DNA from: Macrostomum hystrix
Lineage: Eukaryota; Platyhelminthes; Macrostomidae
Direction: 5' to 3'
NCBI GenBank assembly: GCA_950097015.1
Contig: CATNEN010000007.1
Coordinates: 3,720,001-3,784,000 of the forward strand
Length of the DNA: 64,000 bases
The translations under genes were made by a program, and so were the position numbers. The notes below the pieces were generated by a model that saw nothing but the letters and a program-made list of their open reading frames with translations, was not told where the DNA came from and searched no databases. This document shows positions 15,148-27,100 of this stretch, piece after piece. Every line of letters begins with the position of its first letter. Position 1 is the stretch's first letter.

Positions 15148-15468
15148 TCAGACACCACCGCACTGGCTGACTGTGGCATTCTGCTGCTGAAGCTCCAGAA
15201 TGTCCCGCTGCAGTCGCTGGAGCAACAAAGCAGCATTGGCGGCAGCCCTGGCCACAGACGGGTTGCTTGATGCCTGGTGCATTTGCTCCAGGCTGAGCAG
15301 AAACTGGTTGTTGTGCTCCCAGATGATCTTGCAAATATTAAAGGCCCCGGGGTTCGACACAGCGTCCAGATCCGTGCACTCAGTCGGGCAGCTCAGCAGC
15401 AGCAGCGCTGTTAGCACCTGCAGCATCGTGGAAATGCGCAGCGTCGACGACTTCATGCTGGAGGCCAT
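15148..15468 (-). CDS. Small secreted protein, 106 aa
   Basis: A single open frame of 106 codons with the ATG at 15468; a second in-frame ATG lies at 15456 (MKSSTLRIST). The N-terminus has a clear signal peptide: basic KSSTLR, a hydrophobic core MLQVLTALLLL, then SCPTECTD, with likely cleavage near the Cys. The mature part is mostly helical (LLLQRLQRDILELQQQ) with an N-glycosylation site NAT, ending SQCGGV. There are two Cys near the start of the mature chain, one in NICK and one near the end. I do not recognise the family. A short secreted helical factor is an inference. Upstream on the same strand is a two-part minisatellite. Confidence 0.6.
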   Translation of the reverse strand: MASSMKSSTLRISTMLQVLTALLLLSCPTECTDLDAVSNPGAFNICKIIWEHNNQFLLSLEQMHQASSNPSVARAAANAALLLQRLQRDILELQQQNATVSQCGGV

Positions 15469-15537
15469 CGGGTTTTTGTGAGCTAGAGAAACTCTGGCCT
15501 CTGAAACATACATATGGGATACCATTTGTGAGGCACG

Positions 15538-16105
15538 GACCCCACAATCTGCCACTGGGACACCACAATCTGCCACTGGGACACCACAATCTGCCACTGG
15601 GACACCACAATATGAGAATGGGACACCACAATCTGCCACTGGGACACCACAATCTGCCACTGGAACACCACAATCTGCCACTGGGACACCACAATCTGCC
15701 ACTGGGACACCACAATCTGCCACTGGGACACCACAATCTGCCACTGGGAGTCCACAATCTGCCACTGGGACACCACAATCTGCCACTGGGAGTCCACAAT
15801 CTGCCACTGGGACACCACAATATGAGACTGGGACACCACAACCCATGAGATTGGGACACCCCAATATGAGATTGGGACACCCCAATATGAGACTGCAGGG
15901 ACACCACAATATGAGACTGGGACACCACAATATGAGACTGGGACACCACAATATGAGACTGGGACACCACAATATGAGACTGGGACACCAAAATATGAGA
16001 CTGGGACACCACAATATGAGACTGGGACACCACAATATGAGACTGGGACACCACAATATGAGACTGGGACACCACAATATGAGACTGGGACACCACAATC
16101 TGTCC
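15538..16105. repeat. 21-bp minisatellite in two variant blocks
   Basis: About 27 copies of a 21-bp unit. The left block (15540-15830) reads CCACAATCTGCCACTGGGAC and the right block (15830-16105) CCACAATATGAGACTGGGAC. A single right-type copy sits inside the left block near 15606. Because 21 is a multiple of three, several long open frames cross it on both strands. Confidence 0.97.
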
Positions 16106-16109
16106 CGAG

Positions 16110-17033
16110 AGCTCACAGAATCTTACCAAACTTCAAGCAGTTGATAAATGTTTCTTTTTTTTGAAGTCTCTGCTGTTGCATGCAGGGGACAAAATCTTTC
16201 TTCCAGCCTATTTATCAGGTGGTTCGTGTTTGTCGAGGAATTTTCATTGAAATCCTCATAGTTGAAGCTGGATTTCCTGAAAGCCGAATTGGCAACAGAA
16301 AGCGCTCGTTTGAGATGAAGGCTTTGCGGCACCGCGGTGGAAGGCTAAAAGTTGATTCCACAAAGCCACTGTATTTGCACTCCTGTCCGCAATGGTTTTG
16401 TCAGGTTTCATGCGATTTTCGCTTTGAGTCGCCCTGTTTGAGCAGTGGATTAAGGTGAATTGTGAGCTTGCCGACCCACCTAGGAAACTCAGCGGAGACT
16501 AAGGTCTGCCACACTTATCCCGCAACTAGAAGTTAACTAAGAGCTCGTTCCAGAAAATTTTTTCCGGAAACAAAAGATAATATCCCATGATTTTCACCTA
16601 AAGTTTTGAATCTAAGGGAAAAAAGTTTTATAGTAAAACTCTGAATGCATCACTTATTTCTATAAGTTCACTGTATAGGGGGGAGATATCTTAGTGCAAG
16701 ATATTTCCTAATACGCGTTCGAACCCTAACCCTTCGGGACGAATTAAGTTGCTAAAGAAAGGGACGCAGAATTCTCCAGAATTACCAAATCAAGAAAGCT
16801 TGCTTGAACGTAACGATTTAGGCCGTTAACTTAAACTGAATATATTTACAAATTAGTGTTTTGAATCAATGTCTGGCGAAAAGCAAAGCGGAAAATTGAA
16901 AGAAAACTTGAAATTTTAGAGCATGCAAAATCCATGTCACAGAAACTACAATTTTAATTAAGAGTTCCTCTGAAAAAAACATAACAAAACAGAACCAAAA
17001 AACAGACCGCAAAAGCCAACTTCTAAAGTCAGT
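16110..17033. other. Intergenic stretch, no gene seen
   Basis: Unique, mostly AT-rich sequence between the small secreted protein array and the CCCH gene. Short open frames only. The part next to 17033 is presumably the 3' UTR of the CCCH gene. Confidence 0.45.
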
Positions 17034-18392
17034 TCAGGATACGACAGCACAGCTCATGGCGCTGGTCTCACCGTCCGCGGGCAGCAGACTCATTTTCGCC
17101 TCGATGTTGTCCACGGTGTCCGACGAGGCACCAGACAGCGTCTTGAGCAGGTTGCGGTAAGACTGTGGCACATCCGCGGAAGCTTTGCAGCCACCACGAC
17201 CCGAACTGCGAGCATATCGACGGTTGACGCTGCCGCCACCGCCGTTTCCGACAGCTTTCGACGGCTGGCCCGCAGTCGCGTCAGCGGGCTGGTTCCGACG
17301 CCTTCGTCCACGGCCGCTAGAAGCACCGCCGCGACCGCCAGCCGGCGGAGAAGCTTCCGCCTCCAGAGGCTCTTCGGGAGACCGTGGCGGCTGCTGCAGA
17401 GACAACGGCGCCTCGTGCACGTGGAAGCAGAGTTCGCCGCGCGGGCATTGACCGCGGAACTTGAAGTCGTGGCAGGCGGCAGTCTTATACAGAGGGTGCC
17501 GGCGGGGGTCGTGTAGCTCCACGGTGGAGTGGGCGAACTGGCAGGTGCGGCCACGGGGGCAGGCTCCGCGATCCTGCATGTCCCGGCACAGCTCAGTCTT
17601 GTACAGGATGTTGTGCATGTAGCCGTTCTTCCGTCTCTGCGGCTGCGTTGGCTGCGGCTGCTGCTTCTGTTGCTGCTGCTGCTGCTGCCGAGCATTCCAA
17701 GAACCAGTCTGCAGCTGGCGTGGCTCAGCACTTGGCACGAGGCTCGGCGGGGACCTTCGAGATGCTTTCTGCTCCTTTGACGGCGTCGATGGCGGCGTCG
17801 GCAGCGTTTGCAGTGGAGCCTGCGACAGTGGCTGGAAAGACGGCGGAGGCAGAAGCGGCTGCCGGTGGAACATGTAAGCCTGCTGCTGGTCCGGGGAGCA
17901 GCAAGGCTGCTGCTGCTGCTGATGGTAGTGCAGCTGGGTGCAACAGCAGGTTGGCGGTGGCGGCGAGGAATAGGCGTAGCAGAGGGGCGCCTGCGGAGGC
18001 GGAGAAAGCTTGGCAGAGTGCGCGTCTGGCGACTGCCGTTGGAGATGTCCGCCCGCGGCGGCCGCAGCGGCAGCGGCATGCGCGAAGTACGGATGATGCT
18101 GATGATAGACATCGGCAGGCGGCAGGTATGGATGCGGGTGCGGAAGCGGTGGCATTCCTGGAGCCGGAGCGGCAGCGAGGGCAGGCGGGTAGGCAGAGCT
18201 GTCCGGAGACTGGTAGTACAGGACGGGCGGCTGGGGCAGCGGGGAGTACTGCAGCACGGGCACAGCGGCGGCTGGACTGTAGGCCAGGGCGCGAGAGCAG
18301 CTCGGTGGGGAGCCTGAAGGAGCAAGCTCAACGAAGTCAGAGACTTGCGGCGACGGCTGCATGTGCTGAAGGTTGATGCTGTGATACTCCAT
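17034..18392 (-). CDS. Tandem CCCH zinc finger protein, TIS11/ZFP36-like
   Basis: One exon, 452 residues. Two CCCH fingers follow the TIS11 pattern exactly. Finger 1 is Cys269-x8-Cys278-x5-Cys284-x3-His288, preceded by YKTEL. Finger 2 is Cys307-x8-Cys316-x5-Cys322-x3-His326, preceded by YKTAA. Eighteen residues separate the fingers, as in the family. Such proteins bind AU-rich elements in 3' UTRs and recruit deadenylases, shortening mRNA life in the cytoplasm. The rest is low complexity: Pro-, His-, Ala- and Gln-rich N-terminal half, Gly/Arg-rich region after the fingers. The start MEYHSINLQHMQPSP is the first ATG after a TATA-containing promoter. No clear CNOT1-binding tail was recognised. 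Confidence 0.9.
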   Translation of the reverse strand: MEYHSINLQHMQPSPQVSDFVELAPSGSPPSCSRALAYSPAAAVPVLQYSPLPQPPVLYYQSPDSSAYPPALAAAPAPGMPPLPHPHPYLPPADVYHQHHPYFAHAAAAAAAAGGHLQRQSPDAHSAKLSPPPQAPLCYAYSSPPPPTCCCTQLHYHQQQQQPCCSPDQQQAYMFHRQPLLPPPSFQPLSQAPLQTLPTPPSTPSKEQKASRRSPPSLVPSAEPRQLQTGSWNARQQQQQQQKQQPQPTQPQRRKNGYMHNILYKTELCRDMQDRGACPRGRTCQFAHSTVELHDPRRHPLYKTAACHDFKFRGQCPRGELCFHVHEAPLSLQQPPRSPEEPLEAEASPPAGGRGGASSGRGRRRRNQPADATAGQPSKAVGNGGGGSVNRRYARSSGRGGCKASADVPQSYRNLLKTLSGASSDTVDNIEAKMSLLPADGETSAMSCAVVS

Positions 18393-18517
18393 GGAACTTG
18401 GATCGTCTGCGCTTTGTTCACTTCGAATTTACCTGCTCAAAATTGATACGAAGCTAAATAGTTAATTGCTATTCTAGTCCGTTGAGCGATAAGGTAGCGC
18501 GACGGCAAGGTCCGAAC

Positions 18518-18525
18518 ATTTATAG
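18518..18525 (-). promoter_or_regulatory. TATA box of CCCH gene
   Basis: On the minus strand the sequence reads CTGTCTATAAATGTTC, about 130 bp before the start codon at 18392. A start site near 18490 would follow. This is a textbook TATA element, unlike the other genes in the window, and fits an inducible early-response type of gene. Confidence 0.6.
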
Positions 18526-18587
18526 ACAGCCTTGGCCCACCTCCCCGCACGAGGTAGGTTTTCCAGTCGGGCTCGCTCAGCGTGATC

Positions 18588-18662
18588 TAATTGGCTCAAG
18601 GCGCGATCTAGTCCTATCTGACTTCTGATTGGCTGTAGAGCAAGACCCCCGCATGATTGGGT
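18588..18662 (-). promoter_or_regulatory. Three CCAAT boxes upstream of CCCH gene
   Basis: Plus-strand ATTGG at about 18589, 18629 and 18656 gives GAGCCAATT, CAGCCAATC and CACCCAATC on the minus strand, 65 to 140 bp upstream of the TATA box. All three have the same orientation relative to the gene. NF-Y binding is inferred from the motif only. Confidence 0.5.
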
Positions 18663-19243
18663 GACACGCCGCTCGCACTAAGCTTTACCTTAGGGGTGAG
18701 TTTTTCACCTGGCCTGTGATCCGGTGTCGCAATCTGGCAGATTTCTCTCTCAACTGTTGCATTTAAAATTTGGCTGACGAACAATTGCGTCAGGATCAAA
18801 GGCCTCGTGCCGCGGGTCGGAGGGGTTTAAAGATCAAAAGGATGAGTGGACCGCCACCGCCCGCCAGAAGGGCATCAAGAATATCGGGTCCACGCAACCC
18901 TCGGCGGCTTTATCAGTTTTTTAGATAAGCTTTTTCTTCAGACAAACCAACTTTATTTGAAGTGAAATCAATGAACTTAAAACTGAAGGTTTTTTAAATA
19001 ACGGCTAACATTCGTAGATTTTTTGCTTGTTGAAGGGTAAAAATATACAACAAGCGGGATTTTTGCATTAATTTTGTCAGCAAAAAAATGGGACTGAAAT
19101 ATATATTTATATTTATATAGGGAGGTGTACTACTGTGAGATTCCTTTCGTTTGCCTTGCTACGATAAATTGCTTTTCTGGCACGGAAAATATCCGTTCTT
19201 CGGATTGCCACATTGACAAAAGTCGCAACCTAAATTTCTGCTT

Positions 19244-20415
19244 CCTGGAGTTCCCCTTTCCTGAAGTTTCCCCTTTCCTGAAGTTTCCGCTTTCCTGAAG
19301 TTTCCACTTTCCTGAAGTTTCTTCTCTTTCTGAAGTTTGTCCTTCCCTGAAGTTTCCCGTTTCCTGAAGTTTCCCATTTCCTGAAGTTTCCCCTTTCCTG
19401 AAGTTTTCGCTTTCCTGAAGTTTCCCCTTTCCTGAAGTTTCCCCTTTCCTGAGGTTTCCCCTTTCCTGAAGTTTCCCCTTTCCTGAAGTTTCCCCTTTCC
19501 TGAGGTTTCCCCTTTCCTGAAGTTTCCCCTTTCCTGAAGTTTCCCCTTTCCTGAAGTTTCCCCTTTCCTGAAGTTTCCCCTTTCCTGAAGTTTCTTCTCT
19601 TTCTGAAGTTTGCCCTTCCCTGAAGTTTCCCGTTTCCTGAAGTTTCCCATTTCCTGAAGTTTCCCCTTCCCTGAAGTTTCCCCTTTCCTGAAGTTTCCCC
19701 TTTCCTGAAGTTTCCCCTTTCCTGAAGTTTCCGCTTTCCTGAAGTTTCCACTTTCCTGAAGTTTCCCCTTTCCTGAAGTTTCCACTTTCCTGAAGTTTGC
19801 CCTTCCCTGAAGTTTCCCGTTTCCTGAAGTTTCCCCTTCCCTGAAGTTTCCCCTTTCCTGAAGTTTCCCCTTTCCTGAAGTTTTCGCTTTCCTGAAGTTT
19901 CCCCTTTCCTGAAGTTTCCCCTTTCCTGAAGTTTCCCATTTCCTGAAGTTTCCCCTTCCCTGAAGTTTCCCCTTTCCTGAAGTTTCCCCTTTCCTGAAGT
20001 TTCTTCTCTTTCTGAAGTTTGCCCTTCCCTGAAGTTTCCCGTTTCCTGAAGTTTCCCCTTCCCTGAAGTTTCCCCTTTCCTGAAGTTTCCCCTTTCCTGA
20101 AGTTTTCGCTTTCCTGAAGTTTCCCCTTTCCTGAAGTTTCCCCTTTCCTGAAGTTTCCCCTTACCTGAAGTTTCCACTTTCCTGAAGTTTCCCCTTTCCT
20201 GAAGTTTCCCCTTTCCTGAAGTTTTCGCTTTCCTGAAGTTTCTTCTCTTTCTGAAGTTTGCCCTTCACTGAAGTTTCCCGTTTACTGAAGTTTCCCCTTC
20301 CCTGAAGTTTCCTCTTTCCTGAAGTTTCCCCTTTCCTGAAGTTTCCTCTTTCCTGAAGTTTCCCCTTTCCTGAAGTTTTCTCTTTCCTGAAGTTTCTTCT
20401 CTTTCTGAAGTTTCC
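19244..20415. repeat. 18-bp minisatellite
   Basis: About 65 copies of CCTGAAGTTTCCCCTTTC. Recurrent variant trains (TTCTCTTTCTGAAGTTTG followed by CCTTCCCTGAAGTTTCCC) reappear at 19320, 19592, 20002 and 20244, showing block duplication. It lies between the CCCH gene and the second GPCR, with unique flanks and no gene. Confidence 0.97.
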
Positions 20416-20419
20416 CCAC

Positions 20420-21900
20420 CTGAAGACCCCATTCTTAAATTTAAATCCCAGATTCCGTTCATTGATAACAGTACTTTAATTTAGTTTTTAGGACGCTTTA
20501 TGTGTGGCAATGAAATTTTTATTACAACAGTAATTTATTCCTGAGTTAAGACCGTGAACAGAAGCAGGTGTTAGCAAATGTGGTTTTATTTACCTCTATT
20601 TAATAATCGAAGGCGGTGAAATTTGCTCGGACTTTGAAATTCTATTCTACCTTCATGCACAATTGATTTTGCTGTGAGTTATTCTGAGTTAACGCTAGCA
20701 CAGGTAGATTGATATTGGTATTTAATCCAATCAGTTGCTAATTAGATACGGCAATTGCACTAATCAGTGTGCGTCACTCAATCGATTGTGCCCCAGGTAC
20801 TGATCTGAAATCGACGCCTCAGCAAATAAAAGTTGTCTGACTCCATACTATGCCTGGCCATCACTTTCCCTAGCAACAATCTGAACATGTCAGTCCAATT
20901 TAGTGAGTCTAGTCATCACGTCGAATTCAAAGCTTCGGTCATTGTCTATGGACTTGCCATCGAGTTCAGAAAGTGTCAACAAGCTGCCATTACCTGCTAA
21001 TAGGAGTCAGTCCCACCGGTCAATGTGTTTGCATTTACCTGTCAGTCGGCAGTCAGTTCTACTTTCGACACTTATTAGTAGCATCATACGAAAGTCCTAC
21101 TTATTTTTAGCCTACGCGTTGCATTTATTGACTATGTGTGGCATAATTGATTTTTTAAATATATTTTTTGGTTGTCTCTAGCAGCATCACAGATATAAAT
21201 TGTGACTTAAAACACTCGTGCTGAGATGAAATAGGTGAGAACTAATGAAACAGGTAGGAAATATCGAACAAAATGCAGGTGTTAGTTCAGTTGCCATCTG
21301 AGTGACTTTCCTGAATAAGTAACCCTCTTATACAGGTCGATTTAAAATGCTTTTTTTCGTGCAGTAGTTTCTAGCTGCCAGGCAAGTCATTTATTTCAAT
21401 TGGAGTCCCGATAACTCAGATAAGTATTTGTGCCTTTGTCTTAGCTGTCGCACTGCGCTACATGACGGAACTAAGCCACGCCGATATAATTAGCTCTGCT
21501 TGTGTTTTGACACTCTTGTTTTCCTTCTCAGGCTTAGAAGAAATAAAATAGTATTTACCGGATCTGTTGATCTCAAATCTTAGTGAGGCCTCAAAGCCGA
21601 TTATCAACTCTTCCCTTCCCTAGTCTAAGCCGGATCCCTTGGGAAAATCTCGCTGTCCATTTCCACCTCGTCCGCAGTTGTCTTTGTCCCATTTTATTTG
21701 ATCAAATCCCCCTTCCAAAAGGTTTTTAGGTGCCTCCGAAAGATTTTAATTTGGGAATTTTTAGCTAGACGGTTAGGCCCTTTGTGCCCCTGCTTTCTGG
21801 GCGGGAGCAGCTAAGGCAGCTTATGTTGCCCTTGAATATGGCAAGTGGAAACACCTGGTATCGACATTGTAGAGGCAAGGTAGCGGTGCCCCACCAATCA
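20420..21900. other. Intergenic stretch, no gene seen
   Basis: Unique sequence with short open frames only; no exon with splice support or family similarity was found. Confidence 0.5.
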
Positions 21901-21904
21901 GATG

Positions 21905-22160
21905 ACTAGCGCCCCAAAATCCACGGTGGCGCCCCTCAAATCCACAATGGCGCTCCTCAAATCCACAATGGCGCCCCTAAAATCCACAATGGCGCCCCTC
22001 AAATCCACAATGGCGCCCCTCAAATCCACAATAGCGCTCCTCAAATCCACAATGGCGCCCCTAAAATCCACAATGGCGCCCCTCAAATCCACAATGGCGC
22101 CCCTCAAATCCACAATGCCGCTCCTCAAATCCACAATTCTGCTCCTCAAATCCATGCCCC
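21905..22160. repeat. 21-bp minisatellite
   Basis: About 12 copies of a 21-bp unit containing CTCAAATCCACAATGGCGCC. It shares CTCAAATCC with the 30-bp array at 1284-2660. Confidence 0.95.
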
Positions 22161-23106
22161 ATTATTTTGTCAGGGAGCGCCACATTGAGACTCGGCCCCA
22201 ATAAAAAATCCCGCCTCACACCTGGTTTTTTCGGACTGAGATTTCGGACCAAAGTGTTTTTGCAGACAAAAACGCGCCTTTAACCTTGGAGAATAGGTCT
22301 AATGTTTGGTTATGAAGCGCACTTCCATTGAGGACTCATTCAGCCCTAAAGAACTATGACTATGGAGCTATAGCTTTAAAATCAGGTAGCATACAAGCGT
22401 AGAGACCAAGCCTGTTTTGCAGCTCACGCAGCAGCAGCAGCAGCAGCCATGCAGAAAAGGCGAAAAGCAGTCGATCAAATTCCTTGGGACATTTTCCTCC
22501 TACAACTGAGCTGGCATCGGAATGCGCTGATGAGCAGGAACACGAATCAGGAAGTCAGCTGAAATAACGTGGGTGTCTTTGCCGCTATGTTTCTATGGTT
22601 ATGATGTGGCTGAGCACTGAGCAGCCTTCCTCATTGACAAGTAACTCTTATGTAAAACATAATGAATCTAGCTAGACAAGCAAAAATGACAAAAGTTTAA
22701 AACAAGCAGAAAAGAGAAACAAAATGCTTGTTAAATTGAAGCCAAAATCGTGTTTCACCAGATCTCATGGCTCAGTATACTCAATATAACTAAAATTCTT
22801 GCTATATGAGTACAGATAAACGAAATGAGTTACTTTGGTTATTTACTGTTGACAAGTGGAATGAAATACAGCAAGTTACTTTAACAATACTCCGAGACTC
22901 ACTTTCCATAATAGGGTTTAGAAGGGCTCGAATTTTTACCTGTCAGGTGTAGTAATTATTATGCAAATCACTCATTGAAATAGACGGATGGTTAGATTGA
23001 GGGGCCGTTTAAGAGGCCGAACAAGCACTGCCAGTGGCTGAGCACCGTATCGCATTGAGCCGCCATCTTCTCCTTTGGGCGATCACGGGCACCGGCGAGA
23101 TCGATA
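22160..23106. other. Intergenic stretch, no gene seen
   Basis: Includes a short (CAG)n run near 22430. A possible minus-strand exon ending in GPSI and a stop at about 22992 is noted separately with low confidence. Confidence 0.4.
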
Positions 23107-23937
23107 GTGTGGGTCTCCACAGCTCCTGTCCTTCGGTAGTGCGGGTCTCCACAGCTCCTGTCCTTCGGTAGTGCGGGTCTCCACAGCTCCTGTCCTTCGG
23201 TAGTGTGGGTCTCCACAGCTCCTGTCCTTCGGTAGTGCGGGTCTCCACAGCTCCTGTCCTTCGGTAGTGTGGGTCTCCACAGCTCCTGTCCTTCGGTAGT
23301 GCGGGTCTCCACAGCTCCTGTCCTTCGGTAGTGCGGGTCTCCACAGCTCCTGTCCTTCGGTAGTGCGGGTCTCCACAGCTCCTGTCCTTCGGTAGTGCGG
23401 GTCTCCACAGCTCCTGTCCTTCGGTAGTGTGGGTCTCCACAGCTCCTGTCCTTCGGTAGTGCGGGTCTCCACAGCTCCTGTCCTTCGGTAGTGCGGGTCT
23501 CCACAGCTCCTGTCCTTCGGTAGTGTGGGTCTCCACAGCTCCTGTCCTTCGGTAGTGCGGGTCTCCACAGCTCCTGTCCTTCGGTAGTGTGGGTCTCCAC
23601 AGCTCCTGTCCTTCGGTAGTGCGGGTCTCCACAGCTCCTGTCCTTCGGTAGTGCGGGTCTCCACAGCTCCTGTCCTTCGGTAGTGTGGGTCTCCACAGCT
23701 CCTGTCCTTCGGTAGTGTGGGTCTCCACAGCTCCTGTCCTTCGGTAGTGTGGGTCTCCACAGCTCCTGTCCTTCGGTAGTGCGGGTCTCCACAGCTCCTG
23801 TCCTTCGGTAGTGCGGGTCTCCACAGCTCCTGTCCTTCGGTAGTGCGGGTCTCTTGCGGACACGACCACGTCGATGTGCGGGTCCAGCAGCAGCTTGGAC
23901 AGTTCAGGCATCTTGGTGACGCCGCTTTCCGCAATTA
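22992..23937 (-). other. Possible exon fragments flanking an array
   Basis: On the minus strand, left of the array (23855-23937), a frame reads MPELSKLLLDPHIDVVVSA, similar to the ADPEIDVVVIATP segment of Gfo/Idh/MocA-type Rossmann oxidoreductases. Beyond the array a frame reads KEKMAAQCDTVLSHWQC and ends GLLNGPSI at a stop (22992). No canonical GT donor fits after VVVSA; only a GC donor (GCAAG) is available. It may be the 3' end of a broken gene or a chance frame. Confidence 0.2.
23107..23855. repeat. 32-bp minisatellite
   Basis: About 23 copies of a 32-bp unit: GGGTCTCCACAGCTCCTGTC followed by CTTCGGTAGTGC. The only common variation is GTGC/GTGT. Because 32 is not a multiple of three and the unit has no stop on the minus strand, three overlapping minus-strand frames of up to 300 codons cycle through it. 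Confidence 0.97.
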
Positions 23938-24182
23938 AGTATCAGTGCGGATTGTTGAGTTGGGTTGCGCCAGGCTCTGCTGGGAGCCCGCCGTAAAGGC
24001 GCGGTGAGCCTTGTTGGCGGCATGTATAGTTATTTAAATTGACAGGTCGATCGCCAGATGTCAATAGGGTGGTAGTGAGAGGATGGGCATTGCTGTGTGG
24101 CCTCCATTTTGTGGACCGGGGCCATCCACTAAGCACCTCAAGAAAGCGCAGGCCATTGCTCCCGCCGACCCATCTCGCGTCG

Positions 24183-27100
24183 TCACATCTGCGACACGGC
24201 CCGACGACAGCCAGCAGCAGCGTCCACCAGCTCCTGGGGAGCTTCGTAGTCGATCGCGCCCAAGACGCGACCGCCACCGCTGATGTCTCTGCCCACGGGC
24301 CTGCCGCCGCGTCGGTCGCCGGTTCTCTGTCGGTTGTAGGCTCCGTAGATGACTGGGTTGACGGCGCTGACACACATGCCGAAGAAAAAAAGATAGTGCG
24401 ACATTGCATCGATTATGTCCTGGTGGCGACCGCCGGTGAGCCGGTTGGCGCAGACCACAGCGTACAGTATCCAGTAGGGCAGCCACAGCAGGACGAAGGC
24501 CAGCACAATGGACGCAAACATCCGGCTGGCGGACACTCGGGCCCGAGTAAGAAGCGGCACCCGCTGCGCTGCGCGGTGCTCGGCACATCCGCAGCGGCAC
24601 GGCGCAGACACTTCATCGCGCTCGTCCTCGGCCTGCCCTCCAGCTGAAGCGACTGTCGCCTCGGCGGGACCAGCTGAATCGGCTGCACCGATGGATGCGA
24701 CGGCTGCGGATTCCTTCGCGGCAGTGGCTGGAAGCAGAAGGAAATACGGTGATCTCGACTTTGATTGAGTGCTCAAATTCACTGACATTCTCAGTCATTC
24801 TTTAGTCTCAGGCCTTTCCATTGAAAAGGGCTCAATTCATTCATTCTTCAGTTGAGCAGTCATTCTCCTCTCAGTCATTCTCCTCTCAGTCATTCTCCTC
24901 TGTCATTCTCCTCTGTCATTCTCCTCTCAGTCATTCTCCTCTGTCATTCTCCTCTCAGTCATTCTCCTCTCAGTCATTCTCCTCTCAGTCATTCTCCTCT
25001 CAGTCATTCTCCTCTCAGTCATTATCCTCTCAGTCATTATCCTCTCAGTCATTCTCCTCTCAGTCATTCTCCTCTCAGTCATTCTCCTGTCAGTCATTCT
25101 CCTCTCAGTCATTCTCCTCTCAGTCATTATCCTCTCAGTCATTCTCCTCTCAGTCATTCTCCTCTCAGTCATTCTCCTCTCAGTCATTCTCCTCTCAGTC
25201 ATTCTCCTCTCAGTCATTCTCCTCTCAGTCATTCTCCTCTCAGTCATTCTCCTCTCAGTCATTCTCCTGTCAGTCTTTATCCTCTCAGTCATTCTCCTCT
25301 CAGTCATTCTCGTTCCAGTCATTCTCAGTCATTCTCCTCAGTCATTCTCCTCTCAGCCCTCCTTATTCTATTCATATATTTCGCAGTCCCTTTCACAATC
25401 CTCACCATTTGCTTCACTCCAAGCTTTCTTTAATGTCAGTTTTTTAACTCAAATTTTCCATTTCGCGGCAGCTTGCGGTATTCCAGAGCAGAGCTGAGCA
25501 GCCACTGAAGGCTAATGCACATTGGCAGTCGCAAAAGAAGCTTGTCAAGCAGTTTTTTACTCTGCATTCAGCTTGCATAGGTAATGCCGCTAAAAACAAT
25601 GCCGCTAATCCGTTAAAAATACCATGCCTGCACATTGTTGCTCGCAGCGGAACTGCCGGCTTTGAGAAGCACAGCATTGCCCATTGTAATGAACGCAACT
25701 CGTGCGACTGCCCGTTGAGTATTTTGTAAATCTGCTCAAAAAGCTGCAGCTTAAACAAATCTGAGTCACGCGCCTGGGATTTAATCCTGAAGTGATTTGC
25801 CTGGACTGTTATTATAGAAACAGTTCACATTTAGGTAAGAAACTGCTGTTCTACAGGCTTTGTAATTGTGACGTTTGCAGAACGACAGTATGAGTTAGAT
25901 TTTCGCATTGTGATGAACTGGTGTTGCTAAAATGTTCAAATTGTGCCCTCAAATATTATCCCAGACACAGAATCACGGGATATCCTTTCACCTCGGGCTC
26001 ACCTGTGGCTTACAAAGAAATTCCAAATTCAATTTTGCTTTAGTCGGAAGGCTTTCCTTTCGTGACCTTATCTTTCAGACTTCGTGTAACTTACGAGTAT
26101 TTATTGCCTTACTGAATTATTTTGCTTTCAAACGAATTTCACTTTAATTCTCTGCTGGACCTCGTCACCTCTCATATCTAATAATACTCAGCTTGAGCAG
26201 CAGCGACTCACGCAGCAGTCTGGAGTGGCTGGTGATGCGGTTCAGGATCAGCGCGTAGCAAACTGACATGCAGACGGCAGGGATGAGGAACTGGCTGAGC
26301 AGGTTGAACAGCATGTACGCCAGCACGATCTGGTTGACGTGGCTGGCCAGCGGCTCCCAGACGGGCCGCAGCTCGATGGACACGCACTGGTAGAAGCTGC
26401 GCTGCCAGGGGCCGCGAGCAACTCCGAACAGAAGCAGCTGCAGGATGTGATGAGGCTGCAGGAATGTTTTCTGTGATCAGGCTTTTATTGCTATTTTAGA
26501 TTACACCTATATGCAAACATGCAAGAAATGCAAGAAAAAATCTGAAATGAACAAACGAACAAAACAAGCAAACAAGCAAGCAAACAAATAAACAAACAAA
26601 TAAACATACACATAGACACAGACACAGACACATATTTTCTTCTAAGTATTTTTGTCCATAATGAATATGGGTTAGTATTAAACTATGATACTGAGTTAAG
26701 TGTACATGCCCTTCGAAAACACAGATTTCACAAAAGTAAAGTCCAGTGCATATGGGTGCCGTGATACGGAAGTTTAAACCCGTTGAGTGTGCGAAGACAG
26801 ACCTGCGGCATGCTGACAGCCAGTCCGGCGCCCCAGGCCGCGGCTAGGAGGCCGGTGAGGCGGCGCCGACGACGTTGTACCTGCCAGCGACAGGGCCGCA
26901 GGAGGCCGCTGGCCCGGTTGAAGGCGATCACCATGGTGACGTAGGTGCTGCCGCTCAGTGATGCGGCCTGGCCGAACTTGAACAGCCGGCAGAGTGCGTC
27001 TCCGCCGCGGAACTCCTGGCTGAGGATCCAGGTCGCGTTGCCCAGCTGGCAGAATCCGGTGACCATCAGGTCCGCCACGATGAGGTGCCGCAGCAGCAGG

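Noticed and set aside
17648-18376. Ala-rich plus-strand frame of 242 codons
   Set aside because: Antisense shadow of the CCCH zinc finger exon, whose finger motifs are unambiguous on the minus strand.
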